This document shows, in pieces, positions 1-11,954 of a DNA stretch of 64,000 bases. The notes under the pieces were generated by a model. It was not told the origin of the DNA, ran no database searches, and saw nothing but the letters and a program-made list of their open reading frames with translations. The DNA comes from Gymnothorax reevesii (taxonomy: Eukaryota > Chordata > Actinopteri > Anguilliformes > Muraenidae), in the NCBI GenBank assembly GCA_029721435.1, contig CM056574.1, forward strand, positions 33,684,001 to 33,748,000. The letters run 5' to 3'. Each line of letters begins with the position of its first letter. Position 1 is the first letter of the stretch. A program made the translations under genes and the position numbers.

Positions 1-289
1 AACAGTTGTCAAACAATTGAAGTTCACTCTATGGACAAAGTCGCGGTGTCCTCACCTCCGGCTGGCCCAACTAGGCATTCGGTGAAAACAATTAATCTTG
101 CGTGTTCGTCTCGTCAACTCATCAACAAATGTCACTTTCTAATCCACTTTATTAGAATTTGTATCTGCGATTTTTCTTTTTGCGAGTAAATACAGCGTGT
201 AGGAGTTGTTATAAGGTACTAGAGATGTCATTTGAGGATTTTGATCATCATTGTGTCACAGACGCTAAATATTGCAGATACTTAGAGGT
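1..289. other. non-coding, nothing recognised
   Basis: AT-rich sequence with no convincing ORF, splice pattern or repeat signature. It only flanks the inverted repeat that begins at 290. Confidence 0.5.
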
Positions 290-747
290 GAAACAGCACG
301 AGTACTCGCACTCCAAAAGGTGATTTCCAAAAAGCCGAGAAGCTGATGCAAAGATTTATTTGGACAAGAAAGTTAATGTGCAAGGTGAAAATAGTTAAAA
401 CCACAAATGTTTCTGTGCTTACACTATCCTCAGTGCAAATGACTAAGTGGCAGGACAAAACCATTTAAATAGACCTCACATGACTGAAAAAGACAATTGA
501 TTCTTGTCAATCTCGCAGAATAGGCCTACAATTGACACATCAATTATTCAATTACAAGGGAGTATCATCATAGATGACAATCGGTTGTAACAATCAATAA
601 GGATTTTAAAAAATAAAGAAAAGAAGAACCAAATAAAACACTAAAGGAGAAGAATATCAAAATAATGAAATTAAATTGATGCGATTTGCATTAGCTTCTC
701 GGCTTTTTGGAAATCACCTTTTGGAGTGCGAGTACTTGTGCTGTTTC
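290..747. repeat. inverted repeat, two near-identical 63-bp arms
   Basis: Positions 290-352 and 685-747 are reverse complements of each other with only about two or three differences. Both contain the GAGTACTCGCACTCC / GGAGTGCGAGTACT core. The spacer is about 330 bp, AT-rich and without an ORF of note. The close match points to a recent origin, perhaps a non-autonomous DNA transposon or a small inverted duplication. No target-site duplication was found. Confidence 0.75.
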
Positions 748-984
748 TATTTATATTTTTTTACTGACGCACCCATTCAGCCCGGATTTGATCAAGGCGC
801 AGACTTTCCTTTACTGACGGAACTTAGGTACTTAGAGTTGCCATTTGCTGTCATGCTTTAAATTTACAAAAGTAATTCCCAGTTAATTCTCAGCTAATGA
901 AATATTTAGCCATTTACTATTTCACCTCCAATAAAATGCTTCCCACACAGCACTTTATGAGCTGACAATTCCCACCTGCTGCCG

Positions 985-1083
985 CATACATGTCAACTCT
1001 ACCGCTTTTGGGGTGTTTATCTGAGAAAGAAACAACCCGAAAGTGGTAGTCTACTGCCAAAAGCGGTAGAGTTAGCATGTATG
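985..1083. repeat. short palindromic element (27-bp arms)
   Basis: Positions 985-1011 and 1057-1083 are inverted copies matching at 25 of 27 bases (CATACATG..AACTCTACC and its complement), separated by 45 bp. This looks like a tiny MITE or two abutted terminal inverted repeats of a DNA transposon. The family is not identified. Confidence 0.65.
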
Positions 1084-1403
1084 CATCAGGGTTCTGTCTT
1101 TTGACAGCTTCTATTCATGCTTCACGCCGCTTACTTTCCTTTGGAAATACGTGAAATGAAATTCTCTCTCCCTGTTTCATGTTGTGGTTCGAACAACCAA
1201 ACACTACACCCGACTTGGGCATGTTTTTTGAGGAATTATTACTTCGTTCGCATCACTTTCAATTTGGTTTCACGGGCCATGTGGGTTTTGTTTTCACCGA
1301 GTCACCCTGCATTGGAAGTGGGCCCGACTTTGTGAATTCATCTGCATAGCATAACAAAGTTTTACACGTTTCCTTGCAATAAATCCCGGACTCTGGACGA
1401 GAC

Positions 1404-1676
1404 ATGGACAATAACGTAAACCCTACAGATACAATGGATTTTGATGAGGATGAGGAGGCGAGTTCTGTGCAAGTTTACGGCCTACAGCCATATTTATTCG
1501 AGCCAGTGTTGAAGAAAGCGGGCAACGAGTCGTCACAGTCAGGCGATTCCGAAGATGACGACGATAGCTCTGCCTCTGTCGAAGGTGGAGATGCAGGGGC
1601 CGACGAAGTGGAAGGGATACCCCTAAGGCCCGTATTCAGAAACGACACTCACACTCACCCTCCACTCACCATATAG
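1404..1676 (+). CDS. short acidic ORF, possible first exon of a P2RX7-domain-like gene
   Basis: A 90-codon ORF starts at an ATG with G at -3 and G at +4. The product is strongly acidic, with runs of Asp/Glu at residues about 11-17 and 46-58, and carries the motif V-Y-G-L-Q-P-Y-L-F-E-P near residues 24-34. Proteins in fish and invertebrates with a P2RX7 C-terminal-like domain often begin with an acidic segment and a 'PYxFEP' motif. I recall this pattern from the family and could not search for it. The Cys-rich core (W-C-x-C-x-x-C) expected downstream is not seen in this ORF or close by, so this would be a first exon or a broken remnant. A chance ORF is also possible. The acidic composition differs from its surroundings. 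Confidence 0.35.
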   Translation: MDNNVNPTDTMDFDEDEEASSVQVYGLQPYLFEPVLKKAGNESSQSGDSEDDDDSSASVEGGDAGADEVEGIPLRPVFRNDTHTHPPLTI

Positions 1677-3242
1677 GGAGTACGATTGAAATGTAACTGG
1701 AGTATGAGAAAGAGATTGATCGACCACTTACTGTGGGAGCGGTCCCACTCCTCGCCAGTTGATATTCACAAACGCCACTCGAGCATAACTGACAGTAGTG
1801 GGAACTGGGCACCACAGGCGGTGCTCGGCTGCTGCAAAGAGACGCTCAATCCTCACCCTTCAGTGCTGAATTACCTAAACCTGTCTGTTTACTTTTCTTG
1901 ATTAGAAAATTTCTCAGACAAATTGGTAAAACGACAATCAAAATTATTTTTGATAGCGTTGTTATACATTGCTTCACAAAATAGAGGCGTTTATTTCGCA
2001 CATAAATGACGACTTAAATAGCATACGTCTTCATTAATTCTGTGGTCGAGTGGCTCGCGAAAGGCGCAGGACAGCGGGCGAGGCTCACTAAACAACACGC
2101 TGTGAAACATGCCGGACATTTCCGTCTACATTCAGCGGTTAATAATGTAGAAAAGAATGGATTCTCGTGACTTACAGCTATACGAGCCGCTAAGCGCAGA
2201 ATTTTCCAACCCATGAGTAAAGAAAAGCGCGAGAAATCCGAATGCGTGAGAGTTGACAGGTGTGCGTCATTAATGAAAACTGGCCAAACCTGATAATGAT
2301 GAGAGTTTCAGCAATGGTAATTTAAATGAATCGAAAACGGGTCATGTCCAATCATTATTTTTAAGGAATGGTTTTGAGCTTCCCCTATTGTCAGTTCACC
2401 AGTAGCCACTGGTGGGTACACAAATGCTAACCTTGAGTTCACCACAGTGCAGTTCGTAAACACTGAAACCAAATGGTCAGTTAGTAAGTTACCGGCATTG
2501 TTATCATCATTATAGTTAAAATTTGCGTTGTTGCGTTGTCGAGCAAGTGGCCGTAAATGATTCAGAGTTTCCAATGTTTGTAACCACCTGAAAGCCATGA
2601 CAATGAAATACCGCACTAACTACCCGTTCGCTAGTACTCGCTCCATTTTATTTTTAGATGAATGTCTTATTAATCCTCCATTTAGGACTGATTGCAATTT
2701 CTGTCACCGAAAGCCAGAGAACGCAACTTATGCAGAAAAATTTCAAAATTCATCCAAACTCCATAACGTGGGTACTCATTGGAAAGCTCCATTAAGCTAT
2801 TTTGTTTGGCAACTGCGACGTAGCGCCACGGGAATACCAGAATCACCTTCAGGTAAATCTTGCATTTTCTCGGGCCAGGCGGAAGCATTTTAGCCGTTTT
2901 TTTTTTTTTTACTGTAACTGATTAATTAGTTGGGGCCAGACCTAGTATTACGGCATAACCGATCATTTGAACCAAATTTAGCTTGAATTTCTCATGACTT
3001 GGAATGACTTGGCCTGTGACCTTTAAGACCATTATCTGGTTAGCCTGGCTGCCCTTGTACTAAATCGTATCCTAGTGAAGCTACAGCTGCAGCCTTCTAA
3101 CATCAGATTGAACTATAACCAAAGCATCGTACCTCATGAGATTGATTTCACCTTGAGTCGTAATGCCTTTTCTCACCTCTCTGTGCTTGCATGGCTTTCG
3201 TTGACTGCACGAACAAGCCTCTCCACAGAAACAATTGGCTTG
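1677..3242. other. non-coding, nothing recognised
   Basis: No coding pattern, RNA gene or repeat family was recognised. The small ORFs here are on both strands, overlap one another and have no recognisable motif. A 14-bp T run lies near 2898. Confidence 0.5.
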
Positions 3243-3510
3243 TTTTTTTTTTTTTTTTTTTATACCCCTGGCATATAACGCAGAGGGGTATAGCCATCAC
3301 TATGTCTGTCCGTCCCTCCGTGCGTCTGTTCATCTGTAATTATTTTGTTTCTGGACCAGAACTCCAATACCATTCAATATTTTTTAACAAAACCTGCTGT
3401 GGTGCCCTTTTCATATTCAGGGATTTCTGAGATTAGATTGCGGGGGCCAGGTGAATATGTCTTCCTCTGATGACTTTTTTTTTTTTTTTTTTTTTTCTTT
3501 TCCCCCCCCC
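3243..3510. repeat. poly-T runs flanking a CCCCT/AGGGG mini-palindrome repeat
   Basis: A 19-T run (3243-3261) is followed by ATACCCCT (3262-3269) and its inverted copy AGGGGTAT (3284-3291). A GTCTGTCCGTCC-type low-complexity stretch near 3304 and a second run of 22 T plus C9 (3475-3510) follow. This combination recurs in dispersed fish repeats. The class is not assigned. Confidence 0.5.
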
Positions 3511-4340
3511 AGGACATCCGGCTCATTTTCTTCCAGCTTTTGTGGAAGAAGTGGTAGCACACTGGCAAGAGTTTGCAGCATTATACTGTCAAAATGGGAA
3601 GCAAATCATCTGGACTTCATGTTCCCCAAAGACATGGCTTTTGTATCTAATGTCAAATTGTGGTTGAAATCCGACGTAGAAAGGCTGTAAAAATGCTGTA
3701 GCCAAAACAAAACACTGATACTGCAGAAGAGGTGCCTTGGCCTGCCCATTTCTGCAGTTTTCTGATGGAAATCTCTCATAAGTTTCTAGTGAAAACTATG
3801 ATCAATATGGGCCGGCGGTTTTCACATGCACTCATGGCCTTGTTTATTCGTTTGCATTCGCCAAACTGGAGGATGCGCAGTAATTGTGACACAGCTCCTT
3901 TAAATATCTCATTTTGAAAACATGTTTTGAACTTAAGCGAGCCAGTGTGTTATTGTCACAGTACATCTGTACATAAAGATGCAGAAACACTCTAAGCCAG
4001 TTTGTCAGCAGTTACACCTTCACATAGCATAATACATGAAAATACATCGTCGTGCTTCTGTAAATCATTGCTTTGTAGTGTGCTTACGTGTGTGTGTGTG
4101 TATTCCATTTACATCATGGATATGCCAAAGCTATAGCTTTGGTGTGTGGCTTACTATTTACTCAGTTTGTCTGACAGTTTCTGCAGTGCATGATTCACTG
4201 AGGAAGGCAACAATTGATGAAAAGCAATGAAGCGGAAATACCAGTAGTTGCACACCTGCCATGTGATATCAATCACAAACCCGCATCGGAGAGGACAAGA
4301 GCATGGGCACTAATGCTCCTGACGCAAAGGGAAGAACAAC
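3511..4340. other. non-coding, nothing recognised
   Basis: Only short ORFs without motifs and a short TG run near 4089 are present. Confidence 0.5.
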
Positions 4341-4359
4341 AGTGAATGGATATATTTAT

Positions 4360-4378
4360 ATACACACACACACACACT
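4360..4378 (+). repeat. (CA)n microsatellite
   Basis: About eight uninterrupted CA dinucleotides, followed by degenerate CA-rich sequence to about 4432. Confidence 0.85.
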
Positions 4379-4679
4379 CGCACGCACACATGCTCTGACA
4401 CATGGACGAGTGCAGTCGCACACACTCAGACACCCTCTCACGGTATAAGAAACCCAGAAATGCTCAAAGCTGCCAAATCCAAATCACACAGTATGCAGGA
4501 CATTCTAGAATTACTGACACCCTGTAGTAACAATGAGGAAACGAGATGCAAAAATAAGTCTTGATTTTATCCTCGTGATCCTTCATTCAAAATATTCGCA
4601 AAAATCAAATCTTTAATTGAAGTAACATCATGAGAAGAGTAGAATTCTTTACAACAAGTATTTTTCCCAGAAATATTCA

Positions 4680-5540
4680 TGGCAGCATTATTTGCACCTC
4701 TTCATATAATACTTGGAGCAGCCTCCCTTTAACAGGGTTACTGCTGCGACTCCTTAAATGCTTGATGTGGTTGGTGAACACATGGTGTGGGATCTGAGGC
4801 CATTCTTCCGTGCAGAATCTCAACAGATTCTGAGGTTCACACTTGTGGACTCTCCTCTTCTGCTGATCCCACAGATTTTCAGTGGGTTTTTAAGTTAGAG
4901 GACTGTGATGATAAAACCTTTCTTCTGCTGTCGGTGAAGCATTTTTGTGTAGATTTTGAGGTGTGCTTCGGGTCACTGTCCTTCTGGATGGTCCAGCTAT
5001 AACCAGTTTTAAGAGTCCTGGCAGAAGCTGTTAAGTTTTCATTTAATATTTGCTGGAATTTGATGGAGTCCACTGCACCATGTATCTGAACAAGATGTCC
5101 ACGTCCTTGGTGAAAAAAAAAAAACAGTCCCTGAACCTCATAGATTCACCACTATACTTCACAAGTGGTGAGAGATGCTTTTCGTTATGGCTATCTTTCT
5201 GTCTGTGCCAAACCCTCCTTTGATGTTTGTGACCAAAAAGCCCTGTAATGCAGTCCCATCCAAAGTCCCAATAATATTTAGCGTTCCATAGTCACTTCAA
5301 TTTATTATTGATTGACTGCGGAGCTTTTTTCTGGCAACCTTCCCGAACAAATTCCAGTGATGATGGTGTCGTCATATGGTAGTTTTGGAGGCTTTCTGAC
5401 ACCCAAGACTGAACTAACCTCGGGATGCTCCAGCTGTGATTCCTAAACATTCTTTTGCCAGTCAGATCATCCTTATCAGGGTGCGCGGGGCAGTGTAAAC
5501 ACGGGTCCTCTTCCAGGCAGATTCACATCTACAGTCACTT
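4680..5540 (-). mobile_element. decayed Tc1-like transposase relic
   Basis: The minus strand keeps patches of a Tc1-type DDE transposase. A patch at 4879-5073 contains the second catalytic-Asp block, read as Q-K-D-S-D-P-K-H-T-S (family form QQDNDPKHTS), after a 'MDSIKFQQIL'-type stretch. A C-terminal patch near 4730-4830 reads like the 'EEWxxIP' region. Many stops and frame breaks mean it cannot encode an active protein. I could not delimit the terminal repeats, so the ends are approximate. Confidence 0.65.
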
Positions 5541-5639
5541 TCAATTTCATAATTATTGCTGTGGTGGGAGAAATGGATATTTTCAGTGGTTTTGATCAAT
5601 TCCTATTTGCAGTTCCTGATTTGCACAGCCCAACAAATT

Positions 5640-6135
5640 CTCATCGCGCTTTGTCAATCTGTCAATCACACTTATTTATACCGCACATTTAAAACAACCC
5701 AACTGACCAAAGAGCTGTACAGATCAGAGCAGGTAACTAAAATAATAAATAAAGGAAACGCCAACATAAACATCAAGTCAACGTGCAGAGACACAAATAA
5801 ACTACATATGGGGACAGGCACATGCCAAAAAATTAGCTGGACTTAAGAGTGAAAATAGATTGCAGATCTGATCTGGAGGGAAAATGGTCGCGGGAAGGCC
5901 AGAAGCCCCTATTCAGCTGACCTGAGTGATCTGGAGGTTGAATAAGGGGTTTGGAGGTCTGGCTATTGGGGGGCAGCCCACTTTGCCCATTCAGGGCTTT
6001 ATAAACAAACAGGAGGACCTTAAAGTCTACTTTGAAATGAAATGGCAGCCAGTGGAGAGAGGTCAGAATAGGGGTAATTTGGTCCCTCTTCCTGGTTCCT
6101 GAGAGCCTGGCTGCAGTTTTCTGGACCAACTAGAA
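5640..6135 (-). mobile_element. LINE (L2/Maui-type) reverse-transcriptase 3' fragment
   Basis: On the minus strand, 6129 to about 5960 encodes the C-terminal signature of L2/Maui-type fish LINE reverse transcriptases: 'QKTAARLSGTRKRD.ITP', 'SLHWLPFHFKVDFK' and 'YKALNG'. The match to the family consensus (N-A-A-R...TRKxxHITP...LHWLP...IDFK...YKALNG) is clear by eye. Downstream of this (toward 5640) is repeat-like sequence with no coding sense. The copy is 5'-truncated, as usual for LINEs, and its frame decays after 'LPPN'. Confidence 0.75.
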
Positions 6136-7205
6136 GCAGAATGAGGAAGATTGACTATTACCGTGGAGTTCACAGGGCTCTCCCAAAGTCATTAACGACT
6201 AAGGGAATTTGGCCTGTGTCTCCTCATATTTATGCCCCGGTGAAACAGGACGTCAAGTGTGACTACTTTAAAGTTCCTTATCAAACAATTGAACCAAAAA
6301 AATGTAAAATATGACTGGAAATATACCCCAGATAGACATTATTCATACGATTTTCTAGGGGTGCCAGTAATTGCAGCACAAAAACGTTTTTTAGGTAAAT
6401 ATATTTAATATCAACATTTTTTTTTGTTGAATTATTTGAATTAAATGAAAAGGTTTCATTTTTAAGAATATTTTGAATGAAAAACCAAGAGGATTAACCG
6501 CTACAACATTTTTTTAACAGCCTGTTATGCTCATATTCACAAAAGGGGGCCAACTGATTTGTAGGCTGCTGTTGCAAATTTCAACCCATGAGATACCGAT
6601 ATAGCACATAATGTCCATCACAAAAAATGGGCTGCACTGTGCAGCTAATGTTTAGTTGTCTGGGCTGAAGGCCAACAGGACATGGGTTAAAATTTAAGCT
6701 TGATGTTAGACAAAAACATGAAAAGATTGCAGGGCTTGGCAGAAGAAGGTGTCAACTGAACCTGGAATAACAATGCTCGTGACCTTTAACCCTTGACAGG
6801 CACTAACCTTCACTTCCTGCGGGGGGGGGAGACACAGCACAAGAATCTGCACTGTTTCACAGGATCTTTTCCGATTTGAGCATGACAAGTGATGGTGAAA
6901 CCAACTTCAACAAACGGCAGTTTCAGTGTTTCCTAATGCTACTCTAGTCAGCTTTTTTTAGCTGTAGACAATTCATACATTAAAATCTCTTGTTCTGTGG
7001 AGTCACTGCCTCATCCGGCTGGCAGAAGTGTATATTATGGATATCTAGCAAAGTAAATCACATTCCTGGATCACACCGTTCTCCATCACATCATTTACTG
7101 CTCTGGGAAAATGTCAGAATAGAAGCATAGGCTAATCAGAACAAGATTAGCGGTGTGAAACCACTTGACAGAGAAATTTTATCGGCGTTGACTGAGCGAC
7201 TGTTG
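6136..7205. other. non-coding, nothing recognised
   Basis: AT-rich, with a G9 run near 6822. No supported gene or repeat family. Confidence 0.5.
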
Positions 7206-7207
7206 TA

Positions 7208-8793
7208 CCACCCCAATTCTGAAATAGTTGGGACAAAGTGTAAATTGTGAATACAATCAAAATACAATGACTTTCTAATCACACCGGCCAGTATTTTATT
7301 CACAATAGAACAGAGATTACACAGCAAATGTTGAGACTGAAATTTTTTTAAATTTTATCCACAAAATGAGCTCATTTCAAATTTGATAGCTGCTGCAGGT
7401 CTCAAAAAAGTTGGGACAGGGGCCTGTTTACCATGGTGTAGCATCCCCTTTTCTTTTTAACACAGACTGGAGGCATCTGGACATTGATGAGACAAGTTTC
7501 TTGAGTTTAGCCATTGGAATTTGATCCCACTCTTGTTTAATACAGGCTTCAAGCTGCTGGAGAGTTTTGGGACTCCATTGATGGACTTCGTTTAATTATG
7601 CGCCAAATGTTCTCAATCAGTGAAAGATCAGGATTGCAGGCAGGCCAGTTCAGCACACGGACTCTTCCACTACGAAGCCATGCTGTTGTAATAGCTGCAG
7701 TATGTGGTTTTGCATTGTCCTGCTGAAATACACAAGGCCTTCCCTGGAATAGTTGTCGTCTGGAGGGGAGCATATGTTGCTCTAACACTTTTATATACCT
7801 TTCAGCATGCATGGTGCTTTTTGAAACTCACAAGTGTCCCACACCATATGCAGTAATGCATCCCCATTCCATCAGAGATGCTGGCTTTTGAACTGAACGC
7901 TGATAACAGGAGGGGTGGTCTTTCTCCTCTTTAGCCCGGAGGACACAACGCCCATGATTTCCAACAAGAATGTCAAATTTGGCCTCATCTGACCACAGGA
8001 CACTTTGCTATTATGCTACAGTCCATTTTAAATGAGCCTTGGCCCACAGAACACGGCACTTCTGGATCATGCTCCACAATGGCTTCCTTTTTGTATGATA
8101 GAGTTTTAGTTGGCATCTGTGGATGGCACAGGGAACTGTGTTTACTGACAGTGGTTTCTTGAAGTATTCCTGGGCCCATTTAGTAATGTCAATGACAGAA
8201 TTATACCTGTGAGTGATGCAGTGTTGTCTGAGGACCCGAAGATCACGGGCATCCAGTAAAGGTCTTTGGCCTTGTCCCTTACGTAGAGATTTTTCCAGTT
8301 TCTCTGAATTTTTTGATGATGTTATGCACCGTCAATGATGAGACCTTCAGAGCCTTTGCAATTTGACCTTGAGGAACATTGTTTTTAAAGTTTTCTACAA
8401 TTTTTTACGCAAGCCTTCACAGGTTGGAGAGCCTCTGGCCATCTTTACTTCTGAGAGACTCTCCAAGACATCCCTTTTATAGCCAATCATGTTACACACC
8501 TGATGCCAGTTAATGTAATTACATACTAAATGTTCCTTCAGCTGATTCTCTTATATACAAATGGCTTTTTCAGCCCTTTTTTGCCATGTCCCAACTTTTT
8601 TGAGACCTGTTGCAGTCAAAATTTGAAATAAGCTCATTTTGTGGATAAAAATGTAAAATGTCTCAGATAACATTTCAAATGTTGAAACTATGTTCTATTG
8701 TAAATAACATATTGGCTCGTGATCTGAAAGTCATTGCATTTTGATTTTATTCACAATTTACACTTCGTCCCAACTATTTCGGAATTGGAGTTG
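7208..8793 (-). mobile_element. Tc1-like DNA transposon, degenerate, with long terminal inverted repeats
   Basis: The ends are inverted copies over more than 100 bp. The left end begins 'CCACCCCAATTCTGAAATAG' after TA (7206-7207). The right end is its complement and is followed by TA (8794-8795), the expected Tc1 target duplication. The transposase lies on the minus strand. Positions 7812-7549 keep the second Asp block ('FQQDNAKPHTA') and the Glu block ('NPDLSLIENIW') of the DD34E triad. The amino half (about 8450-7985) is broken by stops and frameshifts. The element is full-length in structure (about 1.59 kb) but cannot encode its own transposase. Confidence 0.9.
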
Positions 8794-8795
8794 TA

Positions 8796-10769
8796 CATTG
8801 CTGAGGGCAGTGGACCATATGGCTGCAACAGAATATACATAGTGGGTAAATGGTTGAGAGAGTTATACATTATGTAGGTGTGGGTGCAGATTATTGGCAT
8901 TGACACTGTAATTTAATTTCCTCTCACATTAGCGAATATGCTGTCACCCCATGTGTAAGCCTTGTTTGAAACGGCTTACTTGGTTGCTTTTGCATCTGTA
9001 AATTGCACTGAATGAGAGAGTTGACTATGCATACTTAAATAGCTTGAATAATATATTGTGTATTTGTATTGTTTCTCTGAGTGGGCCATTACCGGAAACT
9101 GCTATGTACTCGATATGAGTGATGTAGTCAGCAAAATGTATGGTTTTCCTCTGTACTGTTTCCCAACAGAAGGACAAGGGTATCGTACAGTGGCCACCCT
9201 GTAGCAAAAAGCACCCAGCTGTTCGATAATGTACCCAACTGCATTTGGATCCAAAGATAGATCCTTATTTCCCAGAAACTATAGCATAATTCTTGCTTTA
9301 CATTTCCCAAAGGCACTTGCCAAACCACAAAAATATGTACAAAAATCTGAACATTTTTTGTGAGCACATTTGGATAATATTCTGCGTGTACTAAATATTA
9401 TCAACCTGTGTACTCAACTTGATGCAACATGGAACAAGAAATGGCTGCATTTTGGTTGGCACTATGTATTGGCTGTATGTTTAGTAAACAGTATATATTT
9501 CAAGGGGACAGCAGTTAGTTGGCTATTTCGGACACAGCCTAAGATTAGTGAGGCTTACCACACCCCGCCGCTTGCATACACCTCAACTTACAAGCCCACC
9601 CTAACCACAAATAGACAACCAATCAGGCTATGGAGAGTGCACAGTGGGAGGAGTAGACTTGCTCATAGGGATTTCATGCATTTCAGTCAAAACTGAATTG
9701 TCCTGAACTTTTTTCCATGTATGTAGCACTTCGTGGAATAATTAACTTGTTGAATTGTGGTAGCAGTTATTTTGCTAAATATCCCAAATTGAATGAAATA
9801 TTGTTTATAGCTCCATAATTCATTGGACATTTTTCATTTTGGTCCTTTACTGAAGCACTTTGTTTGAAAGGATCCATTTACTGTAATGTGGAAGTGCTGG
9901 CTGTCGCCTTTACTTCGAGGGTACTTTTCATCTGTATCAGATGAATTGTTCAGAAATAGCAGTGCCTTTTGTTTGATAAACCCCCAATTATTGGGCACAT
10001 CAAAATATATTGGACAGTTTTAACTTAATGTTGAAAAAATTAATCAATTTTAATATTTGGCTGCATATTCAATGTAGGTGGCGATGCTCTGCAAGGCCTG
10101 TACTGCAGCCACGTTCAGCCACGTTTACTTGAGGGACTTTTGGCCTTCTGGTTCCTCTTCTGCTTGCAAAATGCATATTCAGTTGATCGCAGATCAGGTG
10201 ATTGACTCCACCAACAGATCCAAAATAACAAAAAAAAAAAACGCGTCATTGTCCAATTAATTACGGTGCTCCCTGTATACTGTTGCATTCAACTATACCT
10301 CTGCTCCAAGCCATCAGCAAAATTTACTCCAGTTACTTTAGCATGTCTAAAAGAAAATCCTGCCTGTCGTAGCATTTTGATGAGTATGTTTTTATGGACT
10401 CTTCTCTCAAAATAATACGCCAGTGTCGGAGAACTCCATTGCTTTGAATTGTCAGTAGTGGCTGTTGCGTCAGTATGAGTGTTTTATTCGACTGCATAAA
10501 ATCCAGTTGAATGATTTTGATCCTGCACTCTGTCTGATATCTAAAGACTGCAGGGCTGTTTTCTGCTGTATGCACAGTAATACAACTCAAGAACCGAAGG
10601 ACATTGCTGGTCCTGTGCTGGATTTTGTTTGGACTCCAAAATGTTGAGAAACATCATTAAAGTACTACCCTCCGGGAAGAAGGTTCTTTCTAAAAGAAAG
10701 GAGCATTTGAGTTGAACATTTTCCATATTATTTATGAAGCAGTGTTTGACTAAAATGTGAGGTATGCAT
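8796..10769. other. non-coding, nothing recognised
   Basis: Several small overlapping ORFs have no motif. A 12-A run lies near 10230. No repeat family was identified. Confidence 0.5.
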
Positions 10770-11080
10770 GTTTAGATAGTAGATACATTCGTTATCTAAC
10801 CTTCACATTTTTTGTGAGGGTCGCAGGGGGACTGGAGTATATCCCTTCATCCAACAGGCACACAAACCATTCCTTCATACAGTTATACCTTTGGGTAAGT
10901 GTCTCAAATCAGCCTCACTTGCTTTTTTGTTTTTGTAAAGTGAGAAGACACCGAAGCTCCAGGAGAGAATGGTAGAACATGCAAACGCCATGCAGAAAGG
11001 CCCCAAACCGGATTCAGACCCATGACCTTCTTCCTATGAGGCAGCAGTGCTACTCACTGTGCCACTGTGCCATCCACTGT
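10770..11080 (+). repeat. dispersed fish repeat with '...GCCACTGTGCCATCC' end
   Basis: This shows the typical layout of a very common teleost interspersed repeat: 'GAGGGTCGCAGGGGGACTGG' near 10815, then 'AGAACATGCAAACGCCATGC' near 10975, then 'GAGGCAGCAGTGCTACTCAC' and a 'GCCACTGTGCC' end. The recognition is from memory of the family, and the copy is diverged. A second copy of the same family lies in the opposite orientation at 11955-12270. Confidence 0.65.
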
Positions 11081-11352
11081 GAATGTAAATGTTGACAAGA
11101 AGACCCCTTCCTAAATTATGCTTTGCATTTTCGTAAGATTAATTTTACACATACAGAAGAGTTAATGGATATAGCCTTGAATACAGTCATAATTTTACAT
11201 GAACAGGTTATTTTACTTGCAGTATTGAAAGCCCCCAAGGTGTGGCTATGGTCCTTTGGCTACCTACTGCAAGAAAATAAGGATCATAATTTGGATGAAT
11301 TAACTGTTTACATCATGATGTCTTTACCTGAATTGCTTGTAAATATTACTGC

Positions 11353-11868
11353 TGTCACACCCTGAATTTTTCCCTTAATTGTTCACCTGAACTCCAGCCG
11401 CCCGTGTCGGTTTCCACTGCTGTCCTCCCATTCGTCACCTGCCCTTAGCTGCACCGCCTCACTCTCCTCATAGTGCCTACTGCCCGCTCCTTGTCTAGGT
11501 CAGGGAATTCCTCCATCTTCAGTTTTCAAAGAAAAACTACTGATTAGTTTATTAGGGATCGTGTCCCTTTATTCAGTGGTGATTTCGACCTGTCTCCCTG
11601 CCTTGGACTTTCAGTGTTGGGACAGCCTGTGGGCCAGCAACCCACTTACCAGTACAGACCCTGGTCCACATCCTTACTACGGCTTTACCGCTCCTTTTAT
11701 ATCCTGTTCACCAATCGCTAGACACAGACTGCCTCACCATTTTATTGCTCAGCCTCTCTTGAGTTTTTGTATTTCCTTTTGTGGCAATTGCAGCTGTAAA
11801 ATCATCATTAAAGTCCCAAGTGGCTTTTGTTGGACTGGCGCCTGATTCCTTCTCTGAAGTTTTTGTCA
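11353..11868 (+). mobile_element. probable solo LTR
   Basis: The segment begins TGTCACACCCTG and ends ...TTTTTGTCA, so it has TG...CA termini. It is flanked by ACTGC (348-352 of the 11-kb block) and GCTGC (11869-11873), a 4-of-5 match to a 5-bp target duplication. An ATTAAA signal lies about 60 bp from the 3' end, as expected for an LTR in plus orientation. There is no internal retroelement sequence on either side, so it would be a solo LTR. The terminal match and class (Gypsy-like or other) are inference. Confidence 0.5.
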
Positions 11869-11954
11869 GCTGCAGATAAAATCTTAAGATTTAGCATCCT
11901 GAATGGGGCCTGTATGTGAGTAATTAATCAGTTACAAGTAAAAACGTTGGTGAG

